Source: Sunxiuqinia indica (GTDB taxonomy: Bacteria; Bacteroidota; Bacteroidia; Bacteroidales; Prolixibacteraceae). From it: a DNA stretch of 64,000 bases. Below the pieces are notes generated by a model, which had not been told where the DNA came from, did not search any database, and saw only the letters and a list, made by a program, of their open reading frames with translations. Location: contig NZ_WVEM01000003.1 of NCBI RefSeq assembly GCF_009847015.1, positions 366,848-430,847 of the forward strand, given 5' to 3'. The position numbers were made by a program, and so were the translations under genes. Below are positions 1 through 8,188 of this stretch, in pieces. How positions within the stretch are numbered: the first letter of the stretch is position 1; each line of letters begins with the position of its first letter.

Positions 1-1
1 T

Positions 2-1015
2 GAATTTATTAAAGCGGGATCGGTTGATGCCAGTAAAATGATTCAGGGTTATCTGAAACCTTTTGCATATTCACTTGGCGATGGACTGAATAATGGTTGG
101 TATTACACTGCCGAAACCCATGAGCGGTTTGGATTCGATTTTTCGATGAGTATAACTGCGGTTCGTATTCCCGAATCGGCGAAAACGTTTGATCTTGGAA
201 AAATCAGTTTGCAAAATGTGTATTTGGATGATCCTGCAAATAGTATAGCACAAACCGTTGCTGGTGCAGAAGAGTGGGGCCCCAAGATTAATATTCTTGA
301 TCAGAACGCAACTAACCCAGGTGATACATTGGGGTCGTTTCACAGCCCTCCGGGAATTGATATGGACAATGTTCCAATTCCGATGGCTCAGTTGAGTTTT
401 GGGCTTTTACCCCATACTGATTTTATGTTTCGCTATGTTCCAAATCTGCATTTCAACCAAAAGGGTGATGAAGAAGAAGACGTTCGCGTTGGTTTGATTG
501 GAATTGGAGTGAAGAATAGTTTCAGGGATTGGATGCCCGTTTTAAAGAATTTGCCTTTTGATGCTGCAGTCTTTGCTGCTTATTCTCATATTGATGCGAG
601 TACCGGCGTCGATTTTCAGTTAGAAGATTATCTGGTGAACAAGTCATTTAGCACTCCTGACGGATACCAGCCTGATGAAAATCAGGAGTTGGATATCAAC
701 ACCAATACGATGAAAATAGGTTTAATTGTTTCGAAAAAGATCGCTTTTATTACTTTCTTCGGAGGTATTGGAAATAGTTCAAGTAAAACAACTGTCGACT
801 TGCGGGGACGCTATCCTGTTGCTGTCGAAATAGAAGGAAATCAAATTACTGAAGTCAAGGAAGAAGTTGATCCGATTAATCTCAGCTTTGAGTCGTCGCG
901 TATAAGTTTGGATGCAGGTTTGAGAATGAAACTAGGCTTTTTCAACGTTTTTGGCTCTATTAATAAAGCGGAGTATACTTCGTTAAATGCAGGAGTTTCA
1001 TTAAGTGTGCGATAA
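2..1015 (+). CDS. DUF6588-like outer-membrane-type protein, 5' truncated by the window
   Basis: The reading frame is open from base 2, twelve codons before the first ATG at 38, so the gene begins upstream of the window. The visible 337 residues are rich in alternating polar and hydrophobic beta strands with many Gly and aromatic residues and end in an aromatic-free strand (SLSVR). The pattern of an N-terminal segment mentioning extra-long strands, a central stretch on the SHIDAS region and a C-terminal FNVFGSINKAEYTSLNAG stretch resembles the Bacteroidota family annotated DUF6588, presumed beta-barrel surface proteins of unknown function. No catalytic motif is visible. It stands alone, followed by the thrS promoter on the same strand. 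Family assignment is from memory of the pattern; function is unknown. Confidence 0.6.
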   Translation, partial: EFIKAGSVDASKMIQGYLKPFAYSLGDGLNNGWYYTAETHERFGFDFSMSITAVRIPESAKTFDLGKISLQNVYLDDPANSIAQTVAGAEEWGPKINILDQNATNPGDTLGSFHSPPGIDMDNVPIPMAQLSFGLLPHTDFMFRYVPNLHFNQKGDEEEDVRVGLIGIGVKNSFRDWMPVLKNLPFDAAVFAAYSHIDASTGVDFQLEDYLVNKSFSTPDGYQPDENQELDINTNTMKIGLIVSKKIAFITFFGGIGNSSSKTTVDLRGRYPVAVEIEGNQITEVKEEVDPINLSFESSRISLDAGLRMKLGFFNVFGSINKAEYTSLNAGVSLSVR

Positions 1016-1107
1016 TAATTTTAATTAGATTGATGTGTAAAATAGATCGGGAGGTGCTTTGATGCGCCTCTTGTGTTTTTATTGACTTTTAAATTATTGG
1101 CTAACCC

Positions 1108-1139
1108 TTGTCGCTATCAGTTAATAATAATTATCTTTG
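1108..1139 (+). promoter_or_regulatory. Bacteroidota-type promoter of thrS
   Basis: A -33 TTG (1108-1110) is followed after 21 nt by a TAnnTTTG -7 box, TATCTTTG (1132-1139). This fits the consensus of the Bacteroidota primary sigma factor. Transcription would start near 1146, which excludes the upstream TTG codon at 1137 as the thrS start. Confidence 0.75.
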
Positions 1140-1172
1140 CACCCTGAAAATAAAATCCATAATTCGATACTG

Positions 1173-3122
1173 ATGATTAAAATAACATTACCTGATAACA
1201 GTGTTAGGGAATATGAAAGTGGAGTTACCGGAATTGAGATCGCCAAATCGATTAGTAACCGCTTGGCAAAAGAGGTTTTAGCAATTACTGTAAATGGTTC
1301 TGTGTGGGATTTAAACCGTCCGGTTACAGAAGATGCCCGTATTAAATTGCATACTTGGGATGACCGCGAAGGAAAAGAAACCTTTTGGCACTCTTCGGCT
1401 CACTTAATGGCAGAAGCTATAGAAAGCTATTTTCCCGGAACGAAATTTGGTATTGGTCCCACAGTAGATACAGGATTTTATTATGATGTGGATCTTCCTG
1501 AGGGAAAACAACTTTCAGAAAAAGATCTGGAAAAGATTGAGAAAAAAATGATTGAGCTGGCGCGTCAAAAAAATGAGATTGTCCGTCAGGATATATCGAA
1601 AGATGCAGCCATTCAGATGTTCACCGAAAAAGACGATGAACTGAAACAGGAGTTGATCAGTGAGCTGGAAGACGGAACAATCACATTATATAATCAAGGA
1701 AATTTTACTGATTTGTGCCGTGGCCCTCACTTGCCAAATACCAGTTATATCAAAGCGGTAAAGCTAACCTCTATTGCTGGAGCATACTGGCGTGGTGATG
1801 AGAAGAACCAAATGCTTACTCGGGTATATGGTGTGACTTTCCCAAAGCAGAAGTTTTTGGAAGAGTACCTGGTTATGCTTGAAGAGGCAAAGAAACGAGA
1901 TCACCGGAAAATTGGTAAAGAAATGGAACTGTTTACTTTCTCGCAGGAAGTGGGACAGGGTTTGCCAATGTGGTTGCCTAAGGGCGCAATGCTCCGCCAG
2001 CAATTGGAAGACTTTTTGAAAAAAGTACAAAAGAAATTTGGTTACGAACAGGTAATTACTCCGCATATTGGAGATATCAACTTATATAAAACTTCGGGGC
2101 ACTATGCCAAGTACGGAGCTGATTCATTTCAAACGATAAAAACTCCGGCAGAAGGCGAGGAATACATGTTGAAACCAATGAACTGTCCTCATCACTGTGA
2201 ATTATATAAATTTAAACCGCGATCGTACAAGGATTTGCCGGTTCGTATGGCCGAGTTTGGCACTGTTTACCGTTACGAACAAAGTGGCGAGTTGCACGGA
2301 TTAACCCGCGTTCGCGGCTTCACTCAGGATGATGCACATATTTATTGCCGGCCGGATCAGTTGAAAGACGAGTTTAAAAAGGTAATTGATATCATCTTTA
2401 TTATTTTTAAGGCATTGGACTTCGAAAATTTCACAGCACAGATATCATTGCGTGATCCTGAAAAACCTGAAAAGTATATCGGTTCTTCTGAAAATTGGGA
2501 TAAAGCGGAGCAGGCGATTATTGAAGCCGCTGAAGAAAAAGGATTAAACACAGTTACTGAATTGGGAGAAGCCGCTTTTTATGGTCCGAAGCTTGATTTC
2601 ATGATCAAAGATGCATTAGGTAGAAGCTGGCAGCTGGGAACCATTCAGGTTGATTATAACTTGCCCGAGCGTTTTAAATTGGAGTATATTGGCGCTGATG
2701 ATAATCGTCACCGTCCGGTTATGATTCACCGTGCACCGTTTGGATCGATGGAACGTTTTGTGGCTGTGTTAATTGAACATACTGCCGGAAAATTCCCATT
2801 GTGGTTAACTCCAGAGCAGGTTGTTATCTTACCAATCAGCGAAAAGTACAATGAATACGCAGAAAATCTTTCAAATTTTCTAAATAATTCCGATATTCGC
2901 ACCCTAATTGACGACCGGAATGAGAAAATCGGCCGTAAAATCCGGGATAATGAGTTGAAACGTATCCCGTATTTATTGATAGTTGGAGAGAAAGAAGCAG
3001 AGTCGGGAGCGGTTGCCGTGAGAAAACAAGGAGAAGGAGATCAGGGCACAATGACCAAAGAAGAGTTTGCTGAATTCATCCAAAAAGAAGTTAAAGAACA
3101 ATTAGCATCATTTTATAACTAA
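1173..3122 (+). CDS. thrS: threonine--tRNA ligase
   Basis: Charges tRNA-Thr with threonine in the cytosol. The 649-residue protein has the full family layout: an N-terminal TGS domain (about residues 1-60), the second additional domain with the HSSAHL motif near residue 75, the class II catalytic core with MNCPHHC (zinc cysteine) and the arginine-rich motif 2 around [10 protein letters not shown], and a C-terminal anticodon-binding domain. The frame can be extended upstream to a TTG at 1137, but that codon lies inside the -7 box, so ATG 1173 ([11 protein letters not shown]) is chosen. It leads the classic thrS-infC-rpmI-rplT translation cluster. Confidence 0.97.
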   Translation: MIKITLPDNSVREYESGVTGIEIAKSISNRLAKEVLAITVNGSVWDLNRPVTEDARIKLHTWDDREGKETFWHSSAHLMAEAIESYFPGTKFGIGPTVDTGFYYDVDLPEGKQLSEKDLEKIEKKMIELARQKNEIVRQDISKDAAIQMFTEKDDELKQELISELEDGTITLYNQGNFTDLCRGPHLPNTSYIKAVKLTSIAGAYWRGDEKNQMLTRVYGVTFPKQKFLEEYLVMLEEAKKRDHRKIGKEMELFTFSQEVGQGLPMWLPKGAMLRQQLEDFLKKVQKKFGYEQVITPHIGDINLYKTSGHYAKYGADSFQTIKTPAEGEEYMLKPMNCPHHCELYKFKPRSYKDLPVRMAEFGTVYRYEQSGELHGLTRVRGFTQDDAHIYCRPDQLKDEFKKVIDIIFIIFKALDFENFTAQISLRDPEKPEKYIGSSENWDKAEQAIIEAAEEKGLNTVTELGEAAFYGPKLDFMIKDALGRSWQLGTIQVDYNLPERFKLEYIGADDNRHRPVMIHRAPFGSMERFVAVLIEHTAGKFPLWLTPEQVVILPISEKYNEYAENLSNFLNNSDIRTLIDDRNEKIGRKIRDNELKRIPYLLIVGEKEAESGAVAVRKQGEGDQGTMTKEEFAEFIQKEVKEQLASFYN

Positions 3123-3131
3123 AAAAGAAAT

Positions 3132-3148
3132 AGGAGGTTTTTCATATC
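3132..3148 (+). promoter_or_regulatory. Strong ribosome binding site and ATC start of infC
   Basis: AGGAGG at 3132-3137 is followed after 8 nt by ATC (3146-3148), then GCA ATA AAA. The frame upstream closes at TAG 3131-3133 and contains no ATG. Full Shine-Dalgarno sequences are rare in Bacteroidota, so this one marks a start that needs help. A second purine block (3172-3177) lies 7 nt before GTG 3185, a weaker alternative start. Confidence 0.65.
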
Positions 3149-3706
3149 GCAATAAAAAAACGCCCATATCGAGGAGGACGAAGAGTGGACACGGGTCCAC
3201 AGCACAACATTAATCAACGTATACGTGCTCAGCAGGTACGTTTAGTTGGAGAGAATATTGAAGAACAAGGAGTTTATTCATTGTCTGAAGCATTAAAAAT
3301 TGCGGATTCAATGGAACTTGACCTTGTTGAAATCTCACCAAACGCTGATCCTCCGGTTTGTAAAGTTATAGATTACCAGAAGTTTCTTTATCAACAAAAA
3401 AAGAAACAGAAGGAAATGAAAGCCAAAGCAGTTAAGGTTGTGGTTAAAGAAATTCGTTTCGGACCGAATACGGATGATCACGATTTTGAATTTAAGTTAA
3501 GGCATGCTGAGAAGTTTTTAAAAGAGGGAGCTAAAGTGAAAGCTTACGTGTTCTTTAAAGGGCGCTCAATCTTGTTTAAAGAACAAGGTGAAATTTTGCT
3601 TTTGCGTTTTGCAACCGAATTGGAAGATCTTGGAAAGGTAGAGCAAATGCCCCGCCTGGAAGGGAAACGAATGACGATGTTTATTGCACCTAAAAAGAAG
3701 AAGTAA
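3146..3706 (+). CDS. infC: translation initiation factor IF-3, non-canonical ATC start
   Basis: IF-3 binds the 30S subunit and polices start-codon choice. The conserved N domain ([20 protein letters not shown]) and C domain ([19 protein letters not shown], then [19 protein letters not shown]) are complete. No ATG precedes the conserved region. Starting at ATC 3146 gives M-A-I-K-K-R..., the same opening as flavobacterial IF-3 (MAIR...), while GTG 3185 would drop 13 basic residues. Rare AUU/AUC starts on infC are established in other bacteria, where IF-3 represses its own mRNA by rejecting them; that the same autoregulation works here is inference. Next gene is rpmI, 25 nt downstream. Confidence 0.93.
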   Translation: MAIKKRPYRGGRRVDTGPQHNINQRIRAQQVRLVGENIEEQGVYSLSEALKIADSMELDLVEISPNADPPVCKVIDYQKFLYQQKKKQKEMKAKAVKVVVKEIRFGPNTDDHDFEFKLRHAEKFLKEGAKVKAYVFFKGRSILFKEQGEILLLRFATELEDLGKVEQMPRLEGKRMTMFIAPKKKK

Positions 3707-3731
3707 TTCTTCGATATAAAATTAAGACAAG

Positions 3732-3929
3732 ATGCCAAAAATGAAGACGAAATCCAGCGCAAAAAAACGGTTTAAATTAACCGGCTCTGGAAAACTGAAA
3801 AGGAAGCATGCTTTTAAAAGTCATATTTTGACTAAAAAAAGCACCAAGCAAAAAAGAAACCTAACCTATTGGGGTTCGGTTGATAAAGCTGATGAGAAAA
3901 ATGTGAAGCTGATGCTTAACATGAAGTAA
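3732..3929 (+). CDS. rpmI: 50S ribosomal protein L35
   Basis: A 65-residue, strongly basic protein beginning [20 protein letters not shown], the L35 signature, with the family's usual length. It sits between infC and rplT as in most bacteria and is translated from an ATG 25 nt after infC. It is a late-assembling component of the large subunit. Confidence 0.97.
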   Translation: MPKMKTKSSAKKRFKLTGSGKLKRKHAFKSHILTKKSTKQKRNLTYWGSVDKADEKNVKLMLNMK

Positions 3930-4031
3930 CGAATAATTCCTTTTCGAAAGTAATTTAAGTAAAAAAACAGAGGGTATAGCTGTAAAGATTCCGTAAAAGT
4001 CGGGACGCTAGCCACTCACAAATTAAAGATT

Positions 4032-4376
4032 ATGCCAAGATCAGTAAATCATGTAGCATCTCGGGCTCGGAGAAAAAAAATCCTCAAGCAAACTAAAGGA
4101 TACTGGGGTGCCCGTAAAAATGTTTGGACAGTTGCAAAAAATGCACACGAAAAAGCGTTAACATACGCTTACCGTGACAGAAAAACAAAAAAGAGAAACT
4201 TCCGCGCTTTGTGGATTCAACGTATTAACGCTGCAGCACGTCAGGAAGGGTTAAGTTATTCTCAATTAATTGGTTTGATGAAAAAGAGCAACATTGAGAT
4301 TAACCGTAAGGTTTTAGCAGACTTAGCTTTGAACCAGCCTGCGGCTTTTAAAGCTGTAGTTGAAAAAGTAAAATAG
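4032..4376 (+). CDS. rplT: 50S ribosomal protein L20
   Basis: A 114-residue basic protein with the L20 opening [19 protein letters not shown] and the motif [11 protein letters not shown]. It binds 23S rRNA early in large-subunit assembly. The 102-nt spacer from rpmI is longer than usual and could host an L20 autoregulatory site as known in other phyla, but I could not draw a convincing mimic. A strong terminator follows 32 nt after the stop and closes the thrS-infC-rpmI-rplT operon. Confidence 0.97.
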   Translation: MPRSVNHVASRARRKKILKQTKGYWGARKNVWTVAKNAHEKALTYAYRDRKTKKRNFRALWIQRINAAARQEGLSYSQLIGLMKKSNIEINRKVLADLALNQPAAFKAVVEKVK

Positions 4377-4407
4377 ATTAACAATCATCAGGTGTGATAG
4401 ATATAGA

Positions 4408-4434
4408 AAACCTCGCAATTTGCGAGGTTTTTTT
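4408..4434 (+). terminator. Intrinsic terminator after rplT
   Basis: Perfect 10-bp stem AAACCTCGCA/TGCGAGGTTT with a 3-nt loop, followed by a run of T. It ends the ribosomal protein operon and lies just before the convergent oxidoreductase gene. Confidence 0.92.
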
Positions 4435-4446
4435 ATGCCCTATATT

Positions 4447-5442
4447 TTACAATGAAATAGTCTGCTTTTTCTTCGAACTTTCAATAATTGCATCAATAAC
4501 TTGCATGTTTCCGATAGCATCGGTTAACGGTGTTGGAACTGGTTCGTTGCGAAGAATCGCATTCGAAAATGCATCACCTTGTATTGTGTACTGGTCGATT
4601 GGTTCGAATGTAAACGTTTCGGTCTTTTCCTTTGTGCGCAGTGTTATTCTGGTTTTTTCTTCAGGTGGGGCGTTCACCGGAATTTCAACAACAATATGGC
4701 CCTGATTTCCTAAAATATTGGTCTGCTGATGTGGCATGAGTTGAGTAGCACAAGTAAAGCTGCTGGTTTTCCCGGACGGGAAAGATAGTAGGCCGGAAGT
4801 TAAACGATCCGTCTTTAAAGCCGGATCAAAATCCATTTGGCCAGTAACTTCTGAAGGCTCTTCGTCAAATAAAAAACGAGGGAAAGAGATACAGTAACAA
4901 CCAATATCCATTAATGCACCACCTCCAACATCAGGTTTGTTACGAATGTTGTGGGGATCAACATTGTAATAGGAAAAGAAGGATTGAACTGTTATTACGT
5001 TCCCGATTGCGCCACTTTGTATGAGCTCGTAAGTTTTTTCCCACTGTGGATGAAACCGGTACATAAATGCTTCCATCACTTTTAACTCAGGATATTTCTT
5101 AACTGCATCAGCTAATGCCTTAGCCTCATCGGCATTCATGCCAATCGGTTTTTCACATAACACATTTTTTCCGGCCTCGAGTGCTTTCATGGTCCAGTAA
5201 ACATGCATGTGGTTGGGCAGGGGGTTGTAGATGGCATCAATCTCAGGATCAGCCAACAAATCTTCATATGAGGCGTAGCGCTTTGGAATGTCAAGTTGAT
5301 CTGCTGCCTGGTTTGCCTTTTCGATATTGCGAGAAGCTATTGCGGTTACTTCACAATACTGGCCTTTTTGCATTGCCGGAATGACTTTGGTAACTCCAAT
5401 TTTGGCTGTACTCAGTATTCCCCATTTAATTTTTGCTTGCAT
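4447..5442 (-). CDS. Gfo/Idh/MocA family NAD(P)-dependent oxidoreductase
   Basis: A 331-residue protein with an N-terminal Rossmann fold (WGILSTAKIG, then IASRN) and the family's signature EKP (LCEKPIGMN, near residue 96), whose lysine acts in catalysis, plus the C-terminal beta-sheet domain with GGGALMDIGCY. The sequence resembles the D-xylose 1-dehydrogenase (NADP+)/Gfo6-like branch, but the substrate cannot be read from sequence. It lies 8 nt downstream of a secreted cupin gene on the same strand, so the two are probably co-transcribed. The family typically oxidises sugars or inositols in the cytosol. Confidence 0.88.
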   Translation of the reverse strand: MQAKIKWGILSTAKIGVTKVIPAMQKGQYCEVTAIASRNIEKANQAADQLDIPKRYASYEDLLADPEIDAIYNPLPNHMHVYWTMKALEAGKNVLCEKPIGMNADEAKALADAVKKYPELKVMEAFMYRFHPQWEKTYELIQSGAIGNVITVQSFFSYYNVDPHNIRNKPDVGGGALMDIGCYCISFPRFLFDEEPSEVTGQMDFDPALKTDRLTSGLLSFPSGKTSSFTCATQLMPHQQTNILGNQGHIVVEIPVNAPPEEKTRITLRTKEKTETFTFEPIDQYTIQGDAFSNAILRNEPVPTPLTDAIGNMQVIDAIIESSKKKQTISL

Positions 5443-5450
5443 ATCCTTTT

Positions 5451-5900
5451 CTATTTCTGATATTTTTTAATCACTAAATATTTGAGCTCTGTGTCACCAA
5501 TATTCTCAATGCCATGTTCAACTCCCGATGGACAATAGAAGCTTGAGTAAGCAGCGGCTTTTGTCGTTTTCCCATCCAGATAGAATTGAGCCTCACCTTC
5601 CAGAACAAAGAAGAACTCATCCTCTGCGTGTCTGTGTGGGGCATGAGTTGCCTGATGAGGAGCAACAACGCTCATTTTTAACGTTCGCCCATCGAGAAAT
5701 TCTTTATCAACAAACCAATACTGATATCCAACACTTGTTTTATCAATTTTATTCATGTCGAACTTATTCACGCAATTTTCAATGGTAAATTGATTTTCTA
5801 CAAGAGGTTTGCCTTCCGTATTTTGTTGGGCGTCGGACTCAATTGACAATACGGATAATAGCAGAAGTGCTAGAATTGGTAAGTAGTTAAGCTTTTTCAT
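5451..5900 (-). CDS. exported cupin-domain protein
   Basis: A 149-residue protein with a signal peptide (hydrophobic residues 6-20, cut near DAQQ) and one cupin domain. The motifs HAPHRHAEDEFFFVLEGEA (His-His-Glu of cupin motif 1) and GVEHGIENIGDTE (motif 2 His) suggest a metal site. Single-domain secreted cupins often bind sugars or act as isomerases or dioxygenases; nothing here fixes the reaction. Co-directional with and 8 nt upstream of the Gfo/Idh/MocA gene. Confidence 0.82.
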   Translation of the reverse strand: MKKLNYLPILALLLLSVLSIESDAQQNTEGKPLVENQFTIENCVNKFDMNKIDKTSVGYQYWFVDKEFLDGRTLKMSVVAPHQATHAPHRHAEDEFFFVLEGEAQFYLDGKTTKAAAYSSFYCPSGVEHGIENIGDTELKYLVIKKYQK

Positions 5901-6009
5901 CTTTAGTTAGAGAGTTAAGTTATTGAATGATCGGAAAATCTCAATTTTGAATTGTTAAGTTAGTAAAAAAACTGTTGGTAATTAAACTCAACAAACATCG
6001 CGATCTGAC

Positions 6010-6549
6010 TTAGAATAATTTTCTTTGAACAGGCTGACCATTCAGTGAGGGATTAACATGCTTTTGTAAAATAATTTCAAAAAGCTTTACAGTGGCCAAG
6101 GCATCTCCTCCGGCGCGGTGTCTTCCATCAATCTTTATACTAAGATCATCGCATAATTTTCCGAGCGAGTACGAAGAATGGCCTGGTAGATATTTGCGAC
6201 TAAGTTTTACAGTACACATTGTTTTACGCTTATACTCGTATCCTAACCGTAAATATTCCTGCTGAATAAATTTGTAATCGAAACTAACATTGTGCGCTAC
6301 GAAAGTTGTTCCTTGGGTTATCTCCACAACCTTTTTGGCAATCTCAAAAAATTTGGGGGCGTTGGCAACCATTTGATTGTCAATCCCGGTAAGTTTTGTG
6401 ATGAAATAGGGGATGTGACATTCCGGGTTAACCAAGGTGCTATAGGAGTCAATAACCTTGGTTCCATTGTGCACGTAGATGGCAATTTCAGTGATTTTTT
6501 CTTGCTGCGCACGCTGTCCTGTTGTTTCTATATCGATAATACTGAACAA
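6010..6549 (-). CDS. DEDDh 3'-5' exonuclease (DnaQ-like), TTG start
   Basis: A 179-residue RNase T/DnaQ-fold exonuclease. ExoI motif FSIIDIETTG carries Asp and Glu; ExoII is in FVAHNVSFDYKFI; ExoIII is HRAGGDALAT, with the His and Asp of the DEDDh class. It degrades DNA or RNA 3' ends with two metal ions. It could be a stand-alone proofreading or repair nuclease; larger Bacteroidota relatives carry an added GIY-YIG domain that is missing here. The frame has no ATG; TTG at 6549 puts the start directly on the conserved FSIIDIETTG. It could not be extended because no plausible upstream start exists. Confidence 0.85.
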   Translation of the reverse strand: MFSIIDIETTGQRAQQEKITEIAIYVHNGTKVIDSYSTLVNPECHIPYFITKLTGIDNQMVANAPKFFEIAKKVVEITQGTTFVAHNVSFDYKFIQQEYLRLGYEYKRKTMCTVKLSRKYLPGHSSYSLGKLCDDLSIKIDGRHRAGGDALATVKLFEIILQKHVNPSLNGQPVQRKLF

Positions 6550-6694
6550 ATTTTTTATTTTTTATTTGGTGAAAGTAATAAAAATGCTTTAGTTTTATTA
6601 AACGAAAAATGCATGGTGGTGCTGATTGGTGCTGAATTGAATTCAGGTTTGAGCATTTTAGTATTGTGTTAAAACATATTTTCATTAAGCTTGT

Positions 6695-6711
6695 TGTTAT
6701 TAACAATAACA
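6695..6711. repeat. 17-bp perfect palindrome upstream of the ompA-like gene
   Basis: TGTTATT-AAC-AATAACA lies 48 nt before the OmpA-family ATG, between divergent genes. It has the size and symmetry of a dimeric regulator's operator. No regulator gene adjoins it. Confidence 0.4.
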
Positions 6712-6758
6712 GAAAATTTGAAATATTTATTAAAAACCATTCATTTAATTAGTACACT

Positions 6759-8066
6759 ATGAAAAGAATATTTTTACTTTCCTTTTTTATAAGCATGGGA
6801 TTATTGCTTCAAGCACAAACAGCTGATAAAAAGTGGGCTGTTGGACTTGGTGGTGGAGCCTATTACGGTAACACGCTTGAGGGTACCGGCATTATGACCG
6901 AGTTTTATTTGAGCAGGTACTTGAACTCGTCATTTGATTTGATGCTTTTAAACAATTTGGGCTTGTCAAATTCAGAAGTTGATAACACGCTTGATATTAG
7001 CGGAACATTCCTTAATTTAAGGTATAAGTTGAACAATGGCTATATTCTGAATGAAAACAGTGGCATTCAGCCATACCTTTATGGGGGCCCAGGTCTGATT
7101 CAGGATAATGAGGTTTCCGGATTTAACTTCGATGCAGGCGCAGGCTTTAAATTTCCGTTAAGTTCAAGTATCGCTTTATTTGTTGAAGGCGGATATATTA
7201 ATGGCCTAAGTGAGGATAAAGCGGATGAAGAAAATGTATTGCCTGAAAGCTTTTTTAAAGGAGTTGCAGGAATCGAAATTAGCTTCGGGAAGAAGAAAGA
7301 TTCTGATGGAGACGGTGTTACAGATCGTAAAGACGATTGTCCGGATACTCCTCAAGGAGTCGTTGTTGATGAAAATGGATGTCCTGTGGATACCGATGGC
7401 GATGGATTGCCTGATTATAAAGACGATTGCCCAACCGAACCGGGTGAACTTGCCCTGAATGGATGTCCAGACCGGGATGGAGATGGAGTTGCTGACAAAG
7501 ATGATGACTGTCCTGATACACCGGGACTAAAAGAGTTTGATGGTTGTCCGGATACTGACGGTGACGGTGTAATTGATAAAGAAGATGAATGTCCTGATAC
7601 ACCAAAAGGTTATAAAGTAGACGAAAAAGGATGCCCAATTGATACCGATGGTGATGGATTGGTTGATGAAGAAGATGATTGCCCGAATGAAGCAGGACCG
7701 ATCGATAATAAAGGATGCCCAATTGCAACATTTGAATTCAGTTCCATTCATTTTGAATTTGATAAGTATGATTTGAAATCATCTGCTCAAAAAGAACTGG
7801 ATGATATCGCTGAAATAATGAATGAAGATGAATCAGTGGAGATTGAGCTATATGGTTACGCTGATGAAATTGGTTCGGCTAAATATAATATGGATCTATC
7901 GGAAAAAAGAGCAGATGCCGCTCGTAACTATCTTGTGAATAAAGGTGTGGCTGCTGAGAGAATCGTTAAAGTTGTTCCTCTCGGGCAAACTAATCCGGTC
8001 GCCCCTAACGATACAGAGGAAGGAAGAGCTAAAAACAGACGAGTAGAGATTAAAGCCGCTGAATAA
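6759..8066 (+). CDS. OmpA family outer-membrane protein with calcium-binding TSP3 repeats
   Basis: A 435-residue porin-like protein. After a signal peptide (residues 1-20, ending AQA) comes an eight-strand-type beta barrel (about 24-175). A chain of thrombospondin type 3 repeats (about 180-320) follows, with recurrent DxDGDGxxDxxDxCPDTP blocks that bind calcium, then a C-terminal OmpA peptidoglycan-binding domain (about 325-435) with YGYADEIGS, NMDLSEKRADAARNYL and NRRVEI. It should tether the outer membrane to the wall. Alone in its transcription unit, with a palindrome ahead and a terminator after it. Confidence 0.93.
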   Translation: MKRIFLLSFFISMGLLLQAQTADKKWAVGLGGGAYYGNTLEGTGIMTEFYLSRYLNSSFDLMLLNNLGLSNSEVDNTLDISGTFLNLRYKLNNGYILNENSGIQPYLYGGPGLIQDNEVSGFNFDAGAGFKFPLSSSIALFVEGGYINGLSEDKADEENVLPESFFKGVAGIEISFGKKKDSDGDGVTDRKDDCPDTPQGVVVDENGCPVDTDGDGLPDYKDDCPTEPGELALNGCPDRDGDGVADKDDDCPDTPGLKEFDGCPDTDGDGVIDKEDECPDTPKGYKVDEKGCPIDTDGDGLVDEEDDCPNEAGPIDNKGCPIATFEFSSIHFEFDKYDLKSSAQKELDDIAEIMNEDESVEIELYGYADEIGSAKYNMDLSEKRADAARNYLVNKGVAAERIVKVVPLGQTNPVAPNDTEEGRAKNRRVEIKAAE

Positions 8067-8093
8067 TGAATGACAAATAACATAGAAGTTAGA

Positions 8094-8124
8094 AAAGAGC
8101 TCTGCATATGCAGGGCTCTTTTTG
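8094..8124 (+). terminator. Intrinsic terminator after the ompA-like gene
   Basis: AAAGAGC and GCTCTTT enclose the palindrome CTGCATATGCAG, giving a long hairpin followed by TTTT. It separates the porin gene from argS. Confidence 0.85.
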
Positions 8125-8160
8125 CTTGTTTAATGATCCTGTAAATAAGGGATAATCTAT

Positions 8161-8168
8161 TATCTTTG
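8161..8168 (+). promoter_or_regulatory. -7 box of the argS promoter
   Basis: TATCTTTG matches TAnnTTTG 20 nt before the argS ATG. The -33 position (8139-8141) reads CTG with 19-nt spacing, a weak match. Confidence 0.6.
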
Positions 8169-8188
8169 CGGTTCAAAAAAAATAGATT

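Noticed and set aside
1137..1172. Extended N terminus of ThrS from TTG 1137
   Set aside because: The TTG lies within the -7 box and the added residues are not part of the conserved TGS domain.
3930..4031. L20 autoregulatory RNA between rpmI and rplT
   Set aside because: The spacer is long enough, but I could not build a convincing L20 binding-site mimic from the sequence.
4394..4705. Plus-strand ORF of 103 residues after rplT
   Set aside because: It lies inside the terminator and antisense to the Gfo/Idh/MocA gene, with unlikely composition.
7318..7731. 137-residue minus-strand ORF
   Set aside because: An antisense shadow of the repetitive TSP3 region of the OmpA-like gene; its His/Leu-rich repeats mirror those codons.
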